The notes under the pieces: generated by a model | What the model was told of the DNA's origin: nothing | The model's database searches: none | What the model saw: only the letters and a program-made list of their open reading frames with translations | Position numbers and translations under genes: made by a program | Shown here: positions 1 through 8,056 of the stretch, one piece after another | How positions within the stretch are numbered: the stretch's first letter is position 1 | Layout of the letters: every line of letters begins with the position of its first letter | Source: an uncultured Burkholderiales bacterium | Lineage (GTDB): Bacteria; Pseudomonadota; Gammaproteobacteria; Burkholderiales; Burkholderiaceae_E | DNA length: 29,960 bases | Assembly (NCBI GenBank): GCA_903923345.1 | Contig: CAIXXI010000528.1 | Span: 1 to 29,960, forward strand | Direction: 5' to 3'

Positions 1-2
1 GA

Positions 3-464
3 CAAGCCTCTTTGGTCGGTGATTACTATCAGATCCCTATCCTCGCAAACTTTCTCTTCACCATTCCTATTCTCCCCCAGTTCAATATCTCCGCCGGTTT
101 CGGAATCGGGGGAATGGTGAGCGCCGCCCAAACCACCTCCCTGCAAGGCGTCTCCCTTGAGGACTCGGACGGAATCGGTACCGCCCTGTCTTTTGCCTAT
201 GCCGGACAATTTGGACTGAATTTCCCATTCTCGGACGACATGCAGGCGGGTCTCTACTACAAATACACCGGCACAGGCGCTCAGGATCAGAGCGAAAGTC
301 AGCAGCAGGAGTCGGACAATTGGCTTCATCAGGGTCTCGGTGAGTTTGAAGTGAGCAGTGAAAGACGCGCAGGGAGTGGCTGCCCGGATGGCTCAGCCGC
401 CACCGACGGCCACCACGATTTCCAGGATGTCCCCGTCAGTCAGCAGGGTCTGCGCATGCAGTGA
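3..464 (+). CDS. Partial outer-membrane beta-barrel (porin-like) protein running into foreign sequence
   Basis: The frame is open from the window edge, so the N-terminus is missing. Up to about base 350 it reads like an outer-membrane barrel: alternating hydrophobic strands (VGDYYQIPILANFLFTIPIL, FNISAGFGIGG), a Ser/Asp-rich loop, then FAYAGQFGLNFPFSDDMQAG and LYYKYTGTG. This resembles single-chain porins annotated in Verrucomicrobia and Planctomycetes, where FAYQ..AG and LGYKFLGT motifs precede a last strand ending in Phe. No such ending is found here. After about base 350 the frame crosses the antisense strand of thiS and turns into a low-complexity shadow (SSERRAGSGCPDG...) to a stop at 464. 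The barrel part uses less GC-biased codons than its neighbours. I think only bases 3 to about 350 are real coding sequence and the C-terminus is lost at a junction. Family assignment is by impression only. Confidence 0.4.
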   Translation, partial: QASLVGDYYQIPILANFLFTIPILPQFNISAGFGIGGMVSAAQTTSLQGVSLEDSDGIGTALSFAYAGQFGLNFPFSDDMQAGLYYKYTGTGAQDQSESQQQESDNWLHQGLGEFEVSSERRAGSGCPDGSAATDGHHDFQDVPVSQQGLRMQ

Positions 465-593
465 TCGGGGCACAATCGACCCATTGCGCTCTACAGCGAC
501 CCGCTTGCCGGTCATCTCGAGCCGTTCGAGCAGATCCACGATGGTGAGCGGCTCGGTAAACGCTCGGCCCGACCCGTTGATGATCAAGTTCAT
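393..593 (-). CDS. thiS: Sulfur carrier protein ThiS
   Basis: A 66-residue ubiquitin-fold sulfur carrier for thiazole formation in thiamine biosynthesis. ThiF adenylates its C-terminal Gly-Gly, which then carries sulfur as a thiocarboxylate to ThiG. The sequence shows the short beta-grasp pattern (MNLIINGSGRAF, TIVDLLERLEMTGKRVAVERNG, IVPRSLHAQTLLTDGDILEIV) and ends VAVGGG, giving the required terminal Gly-Gly. Length is normal for the family. Start is ATG at 591-593. In most betaproteobacteria thiG follows directly, but here no ThiG start is visible after the stop and unrelated barrel sequence begins within about 50 bases, which supports a junction at the left edge. It diverges from folE. 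Confidence 0.85.
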   Translation of the reverse strand: MNLIINGSGRAFTEPLTIVDLLERLEMTGKRVAVERNGSIVPRSLHAQTLLTDGDILEIVVAVGGG

Positions 594-724
594 CGCGCTA
601 TTGTAAGGGCCTCGTCTTGCAGGCGCATTCGCTCCCCATGACCTTGCCGCCCTCTGGGGTTAGAGGAATCGGAATGGGTCCGCAGATAGACTCCAAAATC
701 AGACCTGACGAGACGGAGCCCCAG

Positions 725-1438
725 ATGGCCGACACCCTCATTGCCTCACCCGAGCCGGATCACGGCCGCCCGATGTCAGAGGTGATTCGCGAGCGGATCC
801 ACGCAGCGGGTCGCCGATTCCACGCCAACGACAACATTGCCGAGTTCATCCAGGGCGATGACGAACTCAAAGCGCTCGAGGCCGAGGTGTCGAAGCGAAT
901 TGAAGGTGTGCTGCGCAGCCTGGTGATCGACATCGATGGTGATCACAACAGCCATGACACCTCAGAGCGCGTGGCGCGCATGTACATCGAAGAGGTGTTT
1001 CGCGGCCGCTATCGGCCGATGCCCAAGGTCACCGAGTTTCCGAACGCCGAGAAAATCAACGAACTGATGATCATCGGCCCGATCACCGTGCGCAGCGCCT
1101 GCTCGCATCATCTCGTGCCGATCATGGGCCGACTGTGGATCGGCGTGATGCCCAGCGCCAACTCGCAGCTCATCGGACTGTCCAAGTACGCACGCATTGC
1201 CGAGTGGGTGATGAGTCGTCCTCAGATTCAGGAGGAGGCGGTGATGCAGCTTGCCGATCTGCTCGAAGCGCGCCTCAATCCAGCGGGTCTGGCCCTCGTT
1301 CTATCTGCGGACCATTTCTGCATGCAGTGGCGCGGCGTCAAGGACGACGAACCGCATATGATCAACAGCGTGATGCGCGGCGCCTTCCTGAACAACGAAG
1401 GGCTGCGCCGTGAGTTTTTGCAGCTGCTGAAGCTTTGA
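725..1438 (+). CDS. folE: GTP cyclohydrolase I (FolE)
   Basis: Catalyses GTP to 7,8-dihydroneopterin triphosphate, the first step of folate (and possibly pterin or queuosine precursor) synthesis, as a cytosolic zinc-dependent homodecamer. With the ATG at 725 the protein has 237 residues. The zinc signature is clear: C126-S-H-H129 in the SACSHHLVPIMGRLWIGV segment and C199 in ADHFCMQWRGV, with the family segment LIGLSKYARIAEWV between. The C-terminus (MRGAFLNNEGLRREFL) matches the MRG.F...P.LRREFL ending of betaproteobacterial FolE copies. The frame is open back to a TTG at 617, but residues before 725 look non-conserved and a plausible Shine-Dalgarno (CGGAG near 711-716) precedes ATG 725. A later start at 773 (MSEVIRER) is also possible. 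Confidence 0.9.
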   Translation: MADTLIASPEPDHGRPMSEVIRERIHAAGRRFHANDNIAEFIQGDDELKALEAEVSKRIEGVLRSLVIDIDGDHNSHDTSERVARMYIEEVFRGRYRPMPKVTEFPNAEKINELMIIGPITVRSACSHHLVPIMGRLWIGVMPSANSQLIGLSKYARIAEWVMSRPQIQEEAVMQLADLLEARLNPAGLALVLSADHFCMQWRGVKDDEPHMINSVMRGAFLNNEGLRREFLQLLKL

Positions 1439-1455
1439 CGCACGCGGGATTAGTG

Positions 1456-1887
1456 ATGATCCGGATTGCGCTGTCGATGGCGCTGATCGTGGCGGCGCAG
1501 GGTGCGATGGCCGCTTGTCAGCCCAGCCAAAAAACAGTTTTTCGCTGCTCTACCACCCAGGGCAAGGTCATTGAGGTCTGTGATTCGGGCAACGCGATCG
1601 AGTATTCCTTCGGCCGGCCGCAGGTCAAGCCCGAGATCGTCGTGTCCCAACCGCGCAATGCGGTGACCACTCAGCAGTGGCAGGGCATCGGCCGGTATCA
1701 GTACTACAGCGTTAATGTGCCCAACGGCAGCACGGTCTACAGCGTGTTCGATGCCTATGACAGCATCGATCAGCGCAGGGAGTCCGGTGTGTCGGTTGAG
1801 GTCGGCGGCAAGTTGGTCACCGTGAAATGCAACGGACGCGATACCGTGGCCAACATTGAAGGGATCAAGTTGCGCCCCGCGCAATGA
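1456..1887 (+). CDS. Small secreted protein of unknown function
   Basis: A 143-residue protein, not recognised as a named family. It begins with a Sec signal peptide (Met-Ile-Arg, hydrophobic SMALIVAAQGAM, probable cleavage at AMA|ACQPS). The mature part is rich in beta-strand patterns (GRYQYYSVNVPNGSTVYSVF, GVSVEVGGKLVTVKC) and has four Cys (ACQPS, RCSTT, VCDSG, VKCNG), suggesting a periplasmic domain with two disulfides. ATG 1456 was chosen over the in-frame TTG at 1435, which overlaps the folE stop, because only 1456 gives a clean signal peptide. It starts 17 bases after folE on the same strand and could be co-transcribed, but nothing links it to folate synthesis. Confidence 0.7.
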   Translation: MIRIALSMALIVAAQGAMAACQPSQKTVFRCSTTQGKVIEVCDSGNAIEYSFGRPQVKPEIVVSQPRNAVTTQQWQGIGRYQYYSVNVPNGSTVYSVFDAYDSIDQRRESGVSVEVGGKLVTVKCNGRDTVANIEGIKLRPAQ

Positions 1888-1912
1888 GCGGCGGGCATTT
1901 TCCGATCGCAGG

Positions 1913-1942
1913 CTGATGAGTTTTTCGCCGGCGAGATAGAAT
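1913..1942 (+). promoter_or_regulatory. Possible sigma70 promoter for tRNA-Gly
   Basis: TAGAAT at 1937-1942 matches the -10 consensus at five of six positions. A weak CTGATG at 1913-1918 lies 18 bases upstream as a poor -35 element. The next bases lead after 27 nt into the mature tRNA at 1970. Read by eye; the -35 is weak. Confidence 0.3.
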
Positions 1943-1969
1943 TCGGGAATGCGTGAGCATTCAGCCCCG

Positions 1970-2043
1970 GCGGGTGTAGTTCAATGGTAGAACGGCGGCT
2001 TCCCAAGCCTCAGACACGGGTTCGATTCCCGTCACCCGCTCCA
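1970..2043 (+). tRNA. tRNA-Gly (anticodon CCC)
   Basis: A complete 74-nt cloverleaf with encoded CCA. Acceptor stem GCGGGTG (1970-1976) pairs with CACCCGC (2033-2039), discriminator T2040, CCA 2041-2043. D-arm GTTC/GAAC (1979-1982 and 1990-1993). Anticodon loop TTCCCAA (2000-2006) with CCC at 2002-2004, which reads GGG glycine codons. T-arm ACGGG/CCCGT around TTCGATT. The anticodon stem GCGGC/GCCTC has one mismatch: C1996 opposite T2010 (position 28:42). The gene ends only 2 bp from the stop codon of the convergent HDAC-like gene, leaving no room for a separate terminator. Confidence 0.95.
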
Positions 2044-2045
2044 GG

Positions 2046-2972
2046 TCAGTTCAGATACAGTAGTTCTCTCACGTGCAACTCAACGCTGCGAGCCAGTGCG
2101 GGCAGGTTGTAGCCGCCTTCGAGCATCGAGACAATTCGGCCCTCGCACACCTCATCGGCCAGTTCGACGATCTGTCGGGTGACCCAGGCGTAATCTGAAT
2201 CGGCCCAGAGCAGCTGACTCATCTCATCATCGCGGTGGGCATCGAAACCTGCCGAGATGAATATCAGCTGCGGCTTGAAAGCCCGCAGCGCCGGCAGCCA
2301 GCGCTGACTGACTGCATCGCGCATCGCCGAGCCATCGGAATACGGGGCCAGCGGCACATTGCACATGTTCGTACCCAGAGGCTGCTCGCCGCTGTATGGA
2401 TACAGGCGCGCCTGGAAGGTCGAGACCATCAGCACGCGCTCATCGTTGGCGAGGATGTCCTCACTGCCATTGCCATGGTGCACATCGAAATCGATCAGCG
2501 CGACGCGCTGCAGGCCGTGCACGTCGAGCGCATGACGGATGCCAACCGCCACATTGTCGAAGAAGCAAAAGCCCATCGCTGCGCGTCGTTGCGCATGATG
2601 GCCAGGTGGACGGACATTGCAGAAGACCCGCGTATAGCCGCCTTGCACGACCAGGTCGGTTGCCGCAACCGCTGCGCCAGCCGCATGGAAGGCGGCCTCC
2701 AGGGTATGCGGATTCATCGAGGTATCAGGGTCGATCTGAACATGGCCAGTGGACGGCGCCTTGTCGATCAGCTCAGCGACATAGAGCGCATCGTGAGCCC
2801 GCATGATCTGTTCGCGGGTCGCTGCCGGCGCATCGATTGAATCCATTACATCGAGCAGACCTCTGGACAGCAGTCGGTCGGCAATCACGCTGACCCGCTG
2901 CGGGCATTCCGGATGGCCTTCGCCCATGTCATGGCGCAGGAAGCTCGGGTGAGAGATGTACGCCGCTTTCAT
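2046..2972 (-). CDS. Histone deacetylase family protein (zinc amidohydrolase)
   Basis: A 308-residue class II HDAC/acetylpolyamine amidohydrolase-like enzyme that hydrolyses an N-acyl group, substrate unknown in bacteria. Family signatures appear in order: HPECPQR near the N-terminus, then RPPGHHAQRRAAMGFCFFDN (the tandem His active-site pair), LIDFDVHHGNGSEDI (zinc Asp and His), SAGFDAHRDDE (second zinc Asp) and LEGGYN. Length is typical. The start was set at ATG 2970-2972 (MKAAYISHPSFL), the usual N-terminus for this family. An in-frame ATG at 3000-3002 would add ten unconserved residues; neither start has a strong Shine-Dalgarno. It diverges from the DUF3141 operon and converges on tRNA-Gly. 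Confidence 0.88.
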   Translation of the reverse strand: MKAAYISHPSFLRHDMGEGHPECPQRVSVIADRLLSRGLLDVMDSIDAPAATREQIMRAHDALYVAELIDKAPSTGHVQIDPDTSMNPHTLEAAFHAAGAAVAATDLVVQGGYTRVFCNVRPPGHHAQRRAAMGFCFFDNVAVGIRHALDVHGLQRVALIDFDVHHGNGSEDILANDERVLMVSTFQARLYPYSGEQPLGTNMCNVPLAPYSDGSAMRDAVSQRWLPALRAFKPQLIFISAGFDAHRDDEMSQLLWADSDYAWVTRQIVELADEVCEGRIVSMLEGGYNLPALARSVELHVRELLYLN

Positions 2973-3079
2973 GGCTGAAAGTGTAACGCTGCGAACCGTC
3001 ATCGTTGAGTCAATGCGGTGTCACCCGGGATCGATACGGTGCGTGTTTTGCGTTGCAACATCCACGGGGGTTCGAGCTC

Positions 3080-5440
3080 ATGTCCGCGTCCGAAACGATT
3101 CCGACCAAGACCTTGATGATGGATGCCTTAGCGCCGTGGGCTGTCTGGCAGAAGGCCTGGACTGAAGCCTCGCGTCAGGCATTTGAATACTCGCTGGATG
3201 CCGCTCAGCGCCAGATCCTGTTCTGGGACGTCCTGCGCGAGCGCGGCAATGTCTATCTGAACCACGAGATCAACGGGCAACCGCCGCTCTTGAAATTCGA
3301 CTTTGAAGTGGTCGTGGACGGCAAGGACATGGAGCGTCCGACCAACTACTCGCTGCTGTACATCCCGCCGCCGCCTGGCTATCCGCAACCCGAGCCGAGC
3401 GCGCGCCCGATCGTGATCGTTGACCCCCGAGCCGGGCATGGCCCGGGGATCGGCGGCTTCAAGCCCGATTCCCAGGTGGGTGTTTCACTGCGTGCCGGTC
3501 ATCCTGTCTATTTCGTTGCCTTCTCACCGGATCCCGTGCCATCGCAGACGATTGCCGATGTCGCCTGGGCGGAGGCGAGGTTCCTCGAGACGGTGTTCGC
3601 TCGACATCCGCAGGCCATCAGGAAGCCTGCGGTGATCGGCAATTGTCAGGGCGGCTGGGCGACCGCGGGTCTGGCTGCGGTGAGACCGGATCTGGTCGGT
3701 CCTCTGTTGCTCAATGGCGCACCGATGTCTTACTGGGCGGGCTCGCTCGAACAGAATCCGATGCGCTATCAGGGCGGACTCATGGGAGGCAGCTGGATTG
3801 CATCACTCACCGGTGATCTCGGTGGAGGGCAGTTCGATGGCGCGCATCTGGTTCAGAACTTCGAGAGCCTGAACCCGGCAAACACCTACTGGACCAAGTA
3901 CTACAACCTGTACTCCAACGTCGATTCCGAGGCCGGGCGCTTTCTGGACTTCGAGCGCTGGTGGGGCGGTCTGTTTCGCATGACCACCGACGAGATCGAG
4001 TCGATCGTCGAGAACCTGTTCGTGGGTAATCGCTTGGTCAGCGGGACGATTCATTTTGCAAAAGAGTCGGTTGCGGTCGATCTGCGCAACATCAGCTCAC
4101 CGGTGGTGGTGTTCGCCTCGTTTGGCGACAACATCACGCCACCCCAGCAGGCAGTCGCTTGGGTGGCTGATGTCTGGGGTGACGAGCAGGCCATCGTGGC
4201 GGCCGGTCGCACGATCGTCTATGTGCTGCATCGGAATATCGGCCACCTGGGCATCTTTGTCGGGGCACAGGTCGCGCGCAAGGAACATGATCAGCTCATC
4301 AACACACTCGATCAGATCGAGGTGTTGCCGCCTGGCCTGTACGAGATGGTGGTCGACGATCACAGCGACGCCGAGGTCCGCGACGAGCTCGCGCATGGCA
4401 ACTGGACGGTACGCTTTGAAACCCGTCGGATCAGCGACCTGCTGGCGCTTGAAGCCGATGGCACGCGCGATGACGAGGCCCTGTTCAGCACGATTGCCAA
4501 GGCATCGGAATGGTCGGCCACGGCCTACAAGACCTTTGCGCGACCTCTGGTTCGTGCGGTGGTGCCACCGGGCTTCGGCGAGCTGACGATGGCCATGAAT
4601 CGACGCCGACTCGAGCGCTCGCTCATCTCGGACGCCAATCCGCTGATCAAGCCGCTGGGTGCGCTGGCAGAGCGGGTACGCGCCGATCGCAAGCCTGTCA
4701 GTGCCGACAACCCATTTCTGAAGCTTGAGCAATCGGCATCGCAATCGATCATTCACTGGCTCGACGGCTTTCGCGATGCACGCGATGCGGCCACCGCACG
4801 GTGGGTCGAAACGGTGTACGGGCCGACCGGGCTGGGTCGTTGGCTACCGCCGGATGAGTCGACGGAGTCCAAGGCGCGCGTGCGTGCAGCTGAATTCCTG
4901 GAGCGGGCCCGCATTGACAGCGAAGTCCTGATCCACACGGGCGGATTCCCGGAAGCGCTGGTCCGTGGACTGTTTGCAGCCGTCTCCGAGACCGGGGTGC
5001 TGACCCGACGTTCGATCCGTATTGCGCAGATGGCCGGAGAGTTGGCCAACGCCCTCATCGAACAGGGGCGTGTGCCCGGTGTGCAGGGTCCGGTTGATTG
5101 GAAACGGATTCGGGAGGAGCAGGCCTGCGTGCTCGCACTGCATCCGGAACGCGCGCTTGAGGCGCTGCCCGGCATGCTGTCCGACCCGGCTCTGCGCAAT
5201 CTGGCGACTGGCCTGATCGGTAAGATCCTGATGAGCGAACGGGGCGAGGGCGATGTGCGTTCCGAGTTGATGGCCCAGGTCGAAACATCGATGGGGGTGT
5301 CCTACCAGACTGCGCGCCTGTCTCTGCCTGCGGCGTTGCTCGAGGACGACGATGATGCCCTGCCGTCACTTCGCGTTTCCATCAACCTGTATCCCGACCC
5401 GGAGGTCACCGCACCGGAGACCCGCAATGAGTTCAACTGA
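3080..5440 (+). CDS. DUF3141 family, PHA-synthase-like alpha/beta-hydrolase
   Basis: A 786-residue protein of the DUF3141 family, often labelled poly(3-hydroxyalkanoate) synthetase-like; its reaction is not established to my knowledge. Residues about 90-420 form an alpha/beta-hydrolase with a cysteine nucleophile as in PhaC: IGNCQGGWA (C189), then SFGDNITPP (D350) and HRNIGHLGIFVG (H389), giving a full Cys-Asp-His triad. VDPRAGHGPGIGGFK near 120 fits the oxyanion region. The C-terminal half (about 420-786) is helical, shares nothing I recognise with PhaC, and makes the protein much longer than PhaC (~560-590). ATG 3080 follows a GGGGG stretch (3066-3070); the frame is open to a TTG at 3005. 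The stop overlaps the MaoC-Pta start by 14 bases, so translation is probably coupled. Confidence 0.85.
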   Translation: MSASETIPTKTLMMDALAPWAVWQKAWTEASRQAFEYSLDAAQRQILFWDVLRERGNVYLNHEINGQPPLLKFDFEVVVDGKDMERPTNYSLLYIPPPPGYPQPEPSARPIVIVDPRAGHGPGIGGFKPDSQVGVSLRAGHPVYFVAFSPDPVPSQTIADVAWAEARFLETVFARHPQAIRKPAVIGNCQGGWATAGLAAVRPDLVGPLLLNGAPMSYWAGSLEQNPMRYQGGLMGGSWIASLTGDLGGGQFDGAHLVQNFESLNPANTYWTKYYNLYSNVDSEAGRFLDFERWWGGLFRMTTDEIESIVENLFVGNRLVSGTIHFAKESVAVDLRNISSPVVVFASFGDNITPPQQAVAWVADVWGDEQAIVAAGRTIVYVLHRNIGHLGIFVGAQVARKEHDQLINTLDQIEVLPPGLYEMVVDDHSDAEVRDELAHGNWTVRFETRRISDLLALEADGTRDDEALFSTIAKASEWSATAYKTFARPLVRAVVPPGFGELTMAMNRRRLERSLISDANPLIKPLGALAERVRADRKPVSADNPFLKLEQSASQSIIHWLDGFRDARDAATARWVETVYGPTGLGRWLPPDESTESKARVRAAEFLERARIDSEVLIHTGGFPEALVRGLFAAVSETGVLTRRSIRIAQMAGELANALIEQGRVPGVQGPVDWKRIREEQACVLALHPERALEALPGMLSDPALRNLATGLIGKILMSERGEGDVRSELMAQVETSMGVSYQTARLSLPAALLEDDDDALPSLRVSINLYPDPEVTAPETRNEFN

Positions 5441-6860
5441 GCATCCGGCAACACCCGGCGCCACCCTGCGTAACCGGACCTTTTCGGAGATCCGAGTGGG
5501 TGACCACGCCAGCCTGACACGCCGGCTCACCCGCACCGACATCAAGTCGTTTGCGCTGATCTCGGGCGACCTGAACCCCACGCATGTCGATGATCAGTAC
5601 GCGCTCACCCACGGCGACGGCCGGCTGGTTGCGCACAACATGTGGGCGGGAGCGCTGATCTCGAGTGTCCTGGGCAACGAGCTGCCCGGGCCTGGCACGG
5701 TCTATCTGGGCCAGACACTGCGATTTCTGCGGCCGGTCAGTGCCGACGACACGATCACCGCGTCGGTCACCGTGCGTGAAAAGCGCGATGAAGACCGGCG
5801 GGTGATCTTCGGCTGCCAGTGCGTGAATCAGATGCAGGAGCTTGTCGCCGAGGGTGTGGCCGAGGTGATCGCTCCTGAGGTATCGATCGAGATGCCGCGT
5901 CCGGATGTGGGCGTGCTCTCGGTTCAGACCTACGATCGGTTCAAACCCCTGATGGACGCGGCGGTGAAGTTGCCGCCGATTCCCACCGCAGTGGCCCATC
6001 CCTGCAGCGATTCGGCGCTGAGGTCGGCCGTTGAGGCTTTCGAGCGCAATCTGATCGTGCCGATTCTGGTTGGCCCGCGCGCGCGCATCGACGAACTCGC
6101 CCGCGCAATGGGGCTCGATATCTCGGCCTTTAAGCGCGTTGATGCGCCCCACAGCCACGCATCGGCTGAAGCGGCGGTCGCATTGGTGCGCAGCGGCGAA
6201 GCCAGTTTGCTGATGAAGGGCAGCTTGCACACCGATGAATTGCTGGCTGCGGTGGTGGCGAAGGACACCGGGCTGCGCACCGCTCGCCGACTGTCTCATG
6301 CCTTTCTGATGGACGTGCCGACTTATCACAAGCTGGTGATGGTCACCGATGCGGCGATCAACATCTTTCCAACGCTCGACGACAAGCGGGACATCTGCCA
6401 GAACGCGATCGACCTCGCTCAGGCGCTGGGCATGGCCAAGCCGAAGGTGGCGATCCTTTCTGCTGTTGAAAGCATCAATGCAAAGATCCCCTCGACGACC
6501 GAGGCCGCGGCCCTGTGCAAGATGGCTGATCGCGATCAGATCACCGGTGGCCTGCTTGATGGCCCGCTTGCGATGGACAATGCCATCAGTGCCGAGGCGG
6601 CTGGTATCAAGGGGATCCGATCGCAGGTTGCCGGCGACCCGGACATCCTGCTGGTGCCTGATCTGGAGGCTGGCAATATCCTGGCCAAGCAGTTCACCTT
6701 CCTGTCGAACGCCGAATCAGCCGGTGTGGTGCTTGGAGCGCGCGTGCCGATTATTCTAACCAGCCGGGCCGACACCGTCAGGGCCCGCCTGGCTTCGTGT
6801 GCGGTGGCCGTGCTGATGGTCGCCGCCCGTGAGGCACAGCATGCGAACGTGTCGGTATGA
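5427..6860 (+). CDS. Bifunctional MaoC-like hydratase / phosphate acetyltransferase
   Basis: A 477-residue two-domain fusion. Residues about 12-150 are a MaoC/hot-dog (R)-specific enoyl-CoA hydratase domain with the catalytic segment ISGDLNPTHVDDQYA (D48 and H53). Residues about 165-477 are a PTA/PTB domain that exchanges CoA for phosphate on acetyl-, propionyl- or butyryl-CoA; visible landmarks are AVAHPCSDSALRSAVEAF, GEASLLMKGSLHTDELLAAV, ITGGLLDGPLAMDNAIS and DILLVPDLEAGNILAKQ. The arrangement matches proteins annotated as bifunctional enoyl-CoA hydratase/phosphate acetyltransferase. ATG 5427 follows ACCGGAGA and lies inside the previous gene; its stop overlaps the ackA start as ATGA. Whether one substrate passes through both domains is inference. 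Confidence 0.9.
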   Translation: MSSTEHPATPGATLRNRTFSEIRVGDHASLTRRLTRTDIKSFALISGDLNPTHVDDQYALTHGDGRLVAHNMWAGALISSVLGNELPGPGTVYLGQTLRFLRPVSADDTITASVTVREKRDEDRRVIFGCQCVNQMQELVAEGVAEVIAPEVSIEMPRPDVGVLSVQTYDRFKPLMDAAVKLPPIPTAVAHPCSDSALRSAVEAFERNLIVPILVGPRARIDELARAMGLDISAFKRVDAPHSHASAEAAVALVRSGEASLLMKGSLHTDELLAAVVAKDTGLRTARRLSHAFLMDVPTYHKLVMVTDAAINIFPTLDDKRDICQNAIDLAQALGMAKPKVAILSAVESINAKIPSTTEAAALCKMADRDQITGGLLDGPLAMDNAISAEAAGIKGIRSQVAGDPDILLVPDLEAGNILAKQFTFLSNAESAGVVLGARVPIILTSRADTVRARLASCAVAVLMVAAREAQHANVSV

Positions 6861-8056
6861 AGGCCGGTGCACAACTCGATAGCCTGCTGATACTGAATGC
6901 GGGCTCTTCGAGCTTGAAGTTCTCGCTGTTCGATCTGGCGGCTGGATCCTTGATCGACTGCCTTCGAGGTCAGATCGATGGCCTGGGTGCCGATGTGCGA
7001 TTCAAGGCGAAGTTCGCCGACGGATCACCTGCCGAGTCGGTCGACCTTGACGATGGGGCCTATCGGAATGCGGGTGATGCGCTCGGCTTTCTCTGGACCT
7101 GGCTCGACAATGCGCTGGCGACTCGTCGACTGGTTGCGGTCGGGCATCGGGTCGTGCACGGGGGTACTCAATTCAGCTTGCCGGTGAGCATTGATGACGC
7201 GGTTCTGGACGCACTGGCGGGCCTGGTGCCGTTGGCGCCTCTGCATCAGCCGCATAATCTTGCGCCGATCCGCCGCCTCATGAGCACCCACCCGCAACTG
7301 CCGCAGGTGGCCTGCTTCGACACGGCCTTCCACCGCACGCAGCCGATTGAAGCGGAGCTCTTTGCCCTGCCGCGTGCCTACTATGACGAAGGCATCCGTC
7401 GCTACGGATTTCATGGTCTGTCCTACGAGTTCATCGCACGACGCTTGAGTGAGCTTTCGCCGCGCGCAGCCAATGGCCGGACGGTTGTGGCCCATCTGGG
7501 CAGCGGTGTTTCGATGTGTGCCTTGCAGCAGGGTCGCAGCATCGCGACCACCATGGGCTTCACTGCTCTGGATGGCTGCCCGATGGGTACACGAACCGGC
7601 AACCTGGATCCTGGCGTCGTGTTGTATCTGGCTCGTGAGCGGGGTCTGTCGCTGGATGCGATCGAAGACTTGCTCTACAAGCGCTCCGGATTGCTCGGGT
7701 TGTCCGGAGTCTCGAGCGACATGCGCGAACTCGAAACCAGCACCGAGCCGGGCGCACGGCTTGCCATAGACTATTTCTTATATCGACTCGCGCGCGAAGT
7801 TGCCTCGCTCGCCTCTGCCCTTGGCGGCCTGGATGCGCTGGTCTTTACTGCCGGCATCGGTGAAAACAGCGCGATGATCCGATCGGAACTTTGCCAGCGA
7901 TTGCGCTGGCTGGGGCTCGAACTCGATGCCGCGGCCAACGCATCCGGTGAGTTGTGTCTGACGCTGCCGGGAAGCGGGGTCGAGGCCTGGCGCATTCCCA
8001 CCGATGAAGAGCGGATGATCGCCGAACACACGCTGGCAAGCCTGAACAGAGACTGA
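6857..8056 (+). CDS. ackA: Acetate/propionate kinase (AckA family)
   Basis: A 399-residue ASKHA kinase interconverting acyl phosphate + ADP and free acid + ATP in the cytosol. Hallmarks in order: LILNAGSSSLKFSLF (phosphate 1 loop), GHRVVHGG, LAPLHQPHNLAPIR, ACFDTAFHRT, RYGFHGLSYEF, VAHLGSGVSMCAL, DGCPMGTRTGNLDPG and FTAGIGENSAMIR, then the C-terminal DEERMIAEHT. Length is exactly as expected. The ATG overlaps the stop of the Pta fusion by four bases (ATGA), so the kinase directly follows the enzyme that makes its acyl phosphate. Acetate versus propionate or butyrate cannot be decided from sequence by eye. The stop codon lies in the loop of a 12-bp hairpin (8041-8070). Confidence 0.93.
   Translation: MKAGAQLDSLLILNAGSSSLKFSLFDLAAGSLIDCLRGQIDGLGADVRFKAKFADGSPAESVDLDDGAYRNAGDALGFLWTWLDNALATRRLVAVGHRVVHGGTQFSLPVSIDDAVLDALAGLVPLAPLHQPHNLAPIRRLMSTHPQLPQVACFDTAFHRTQPIEAELFALPRAYYDEGIRRYGFHGLSYEFIARRLSELSPRAANGRTVVAHLGSGVSMCALQQGRSIATTMGFTALDGCPMGTRTGNLDPGVVLYLARERGLSLDAIEDLLYKRSGLLGLSGVSSDMRELETSTEPGARLAIDYFLYRLAREVASLASALGGLDALVFTAGIGENSAMIRSELCQRLRWLGLELDAAANASGELCLTLPGSGVEAWRIPTDEERMIAEHTLASLNRD

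Noticed and set aside
617..724. Longer folE start at TTG 617
   Set aside because: The added 36 residues look unconserved and compositionally odd; ATG 725 has a usable ribosome site.
3080..5440. Classical PHA synthase phaC
   Set aside because: It shares the Cys-Asp-His logic, but the size, the N-terminus and the large C-terminal half fit DUF3141, and no phaA, phaB or phasin gene is beside it.
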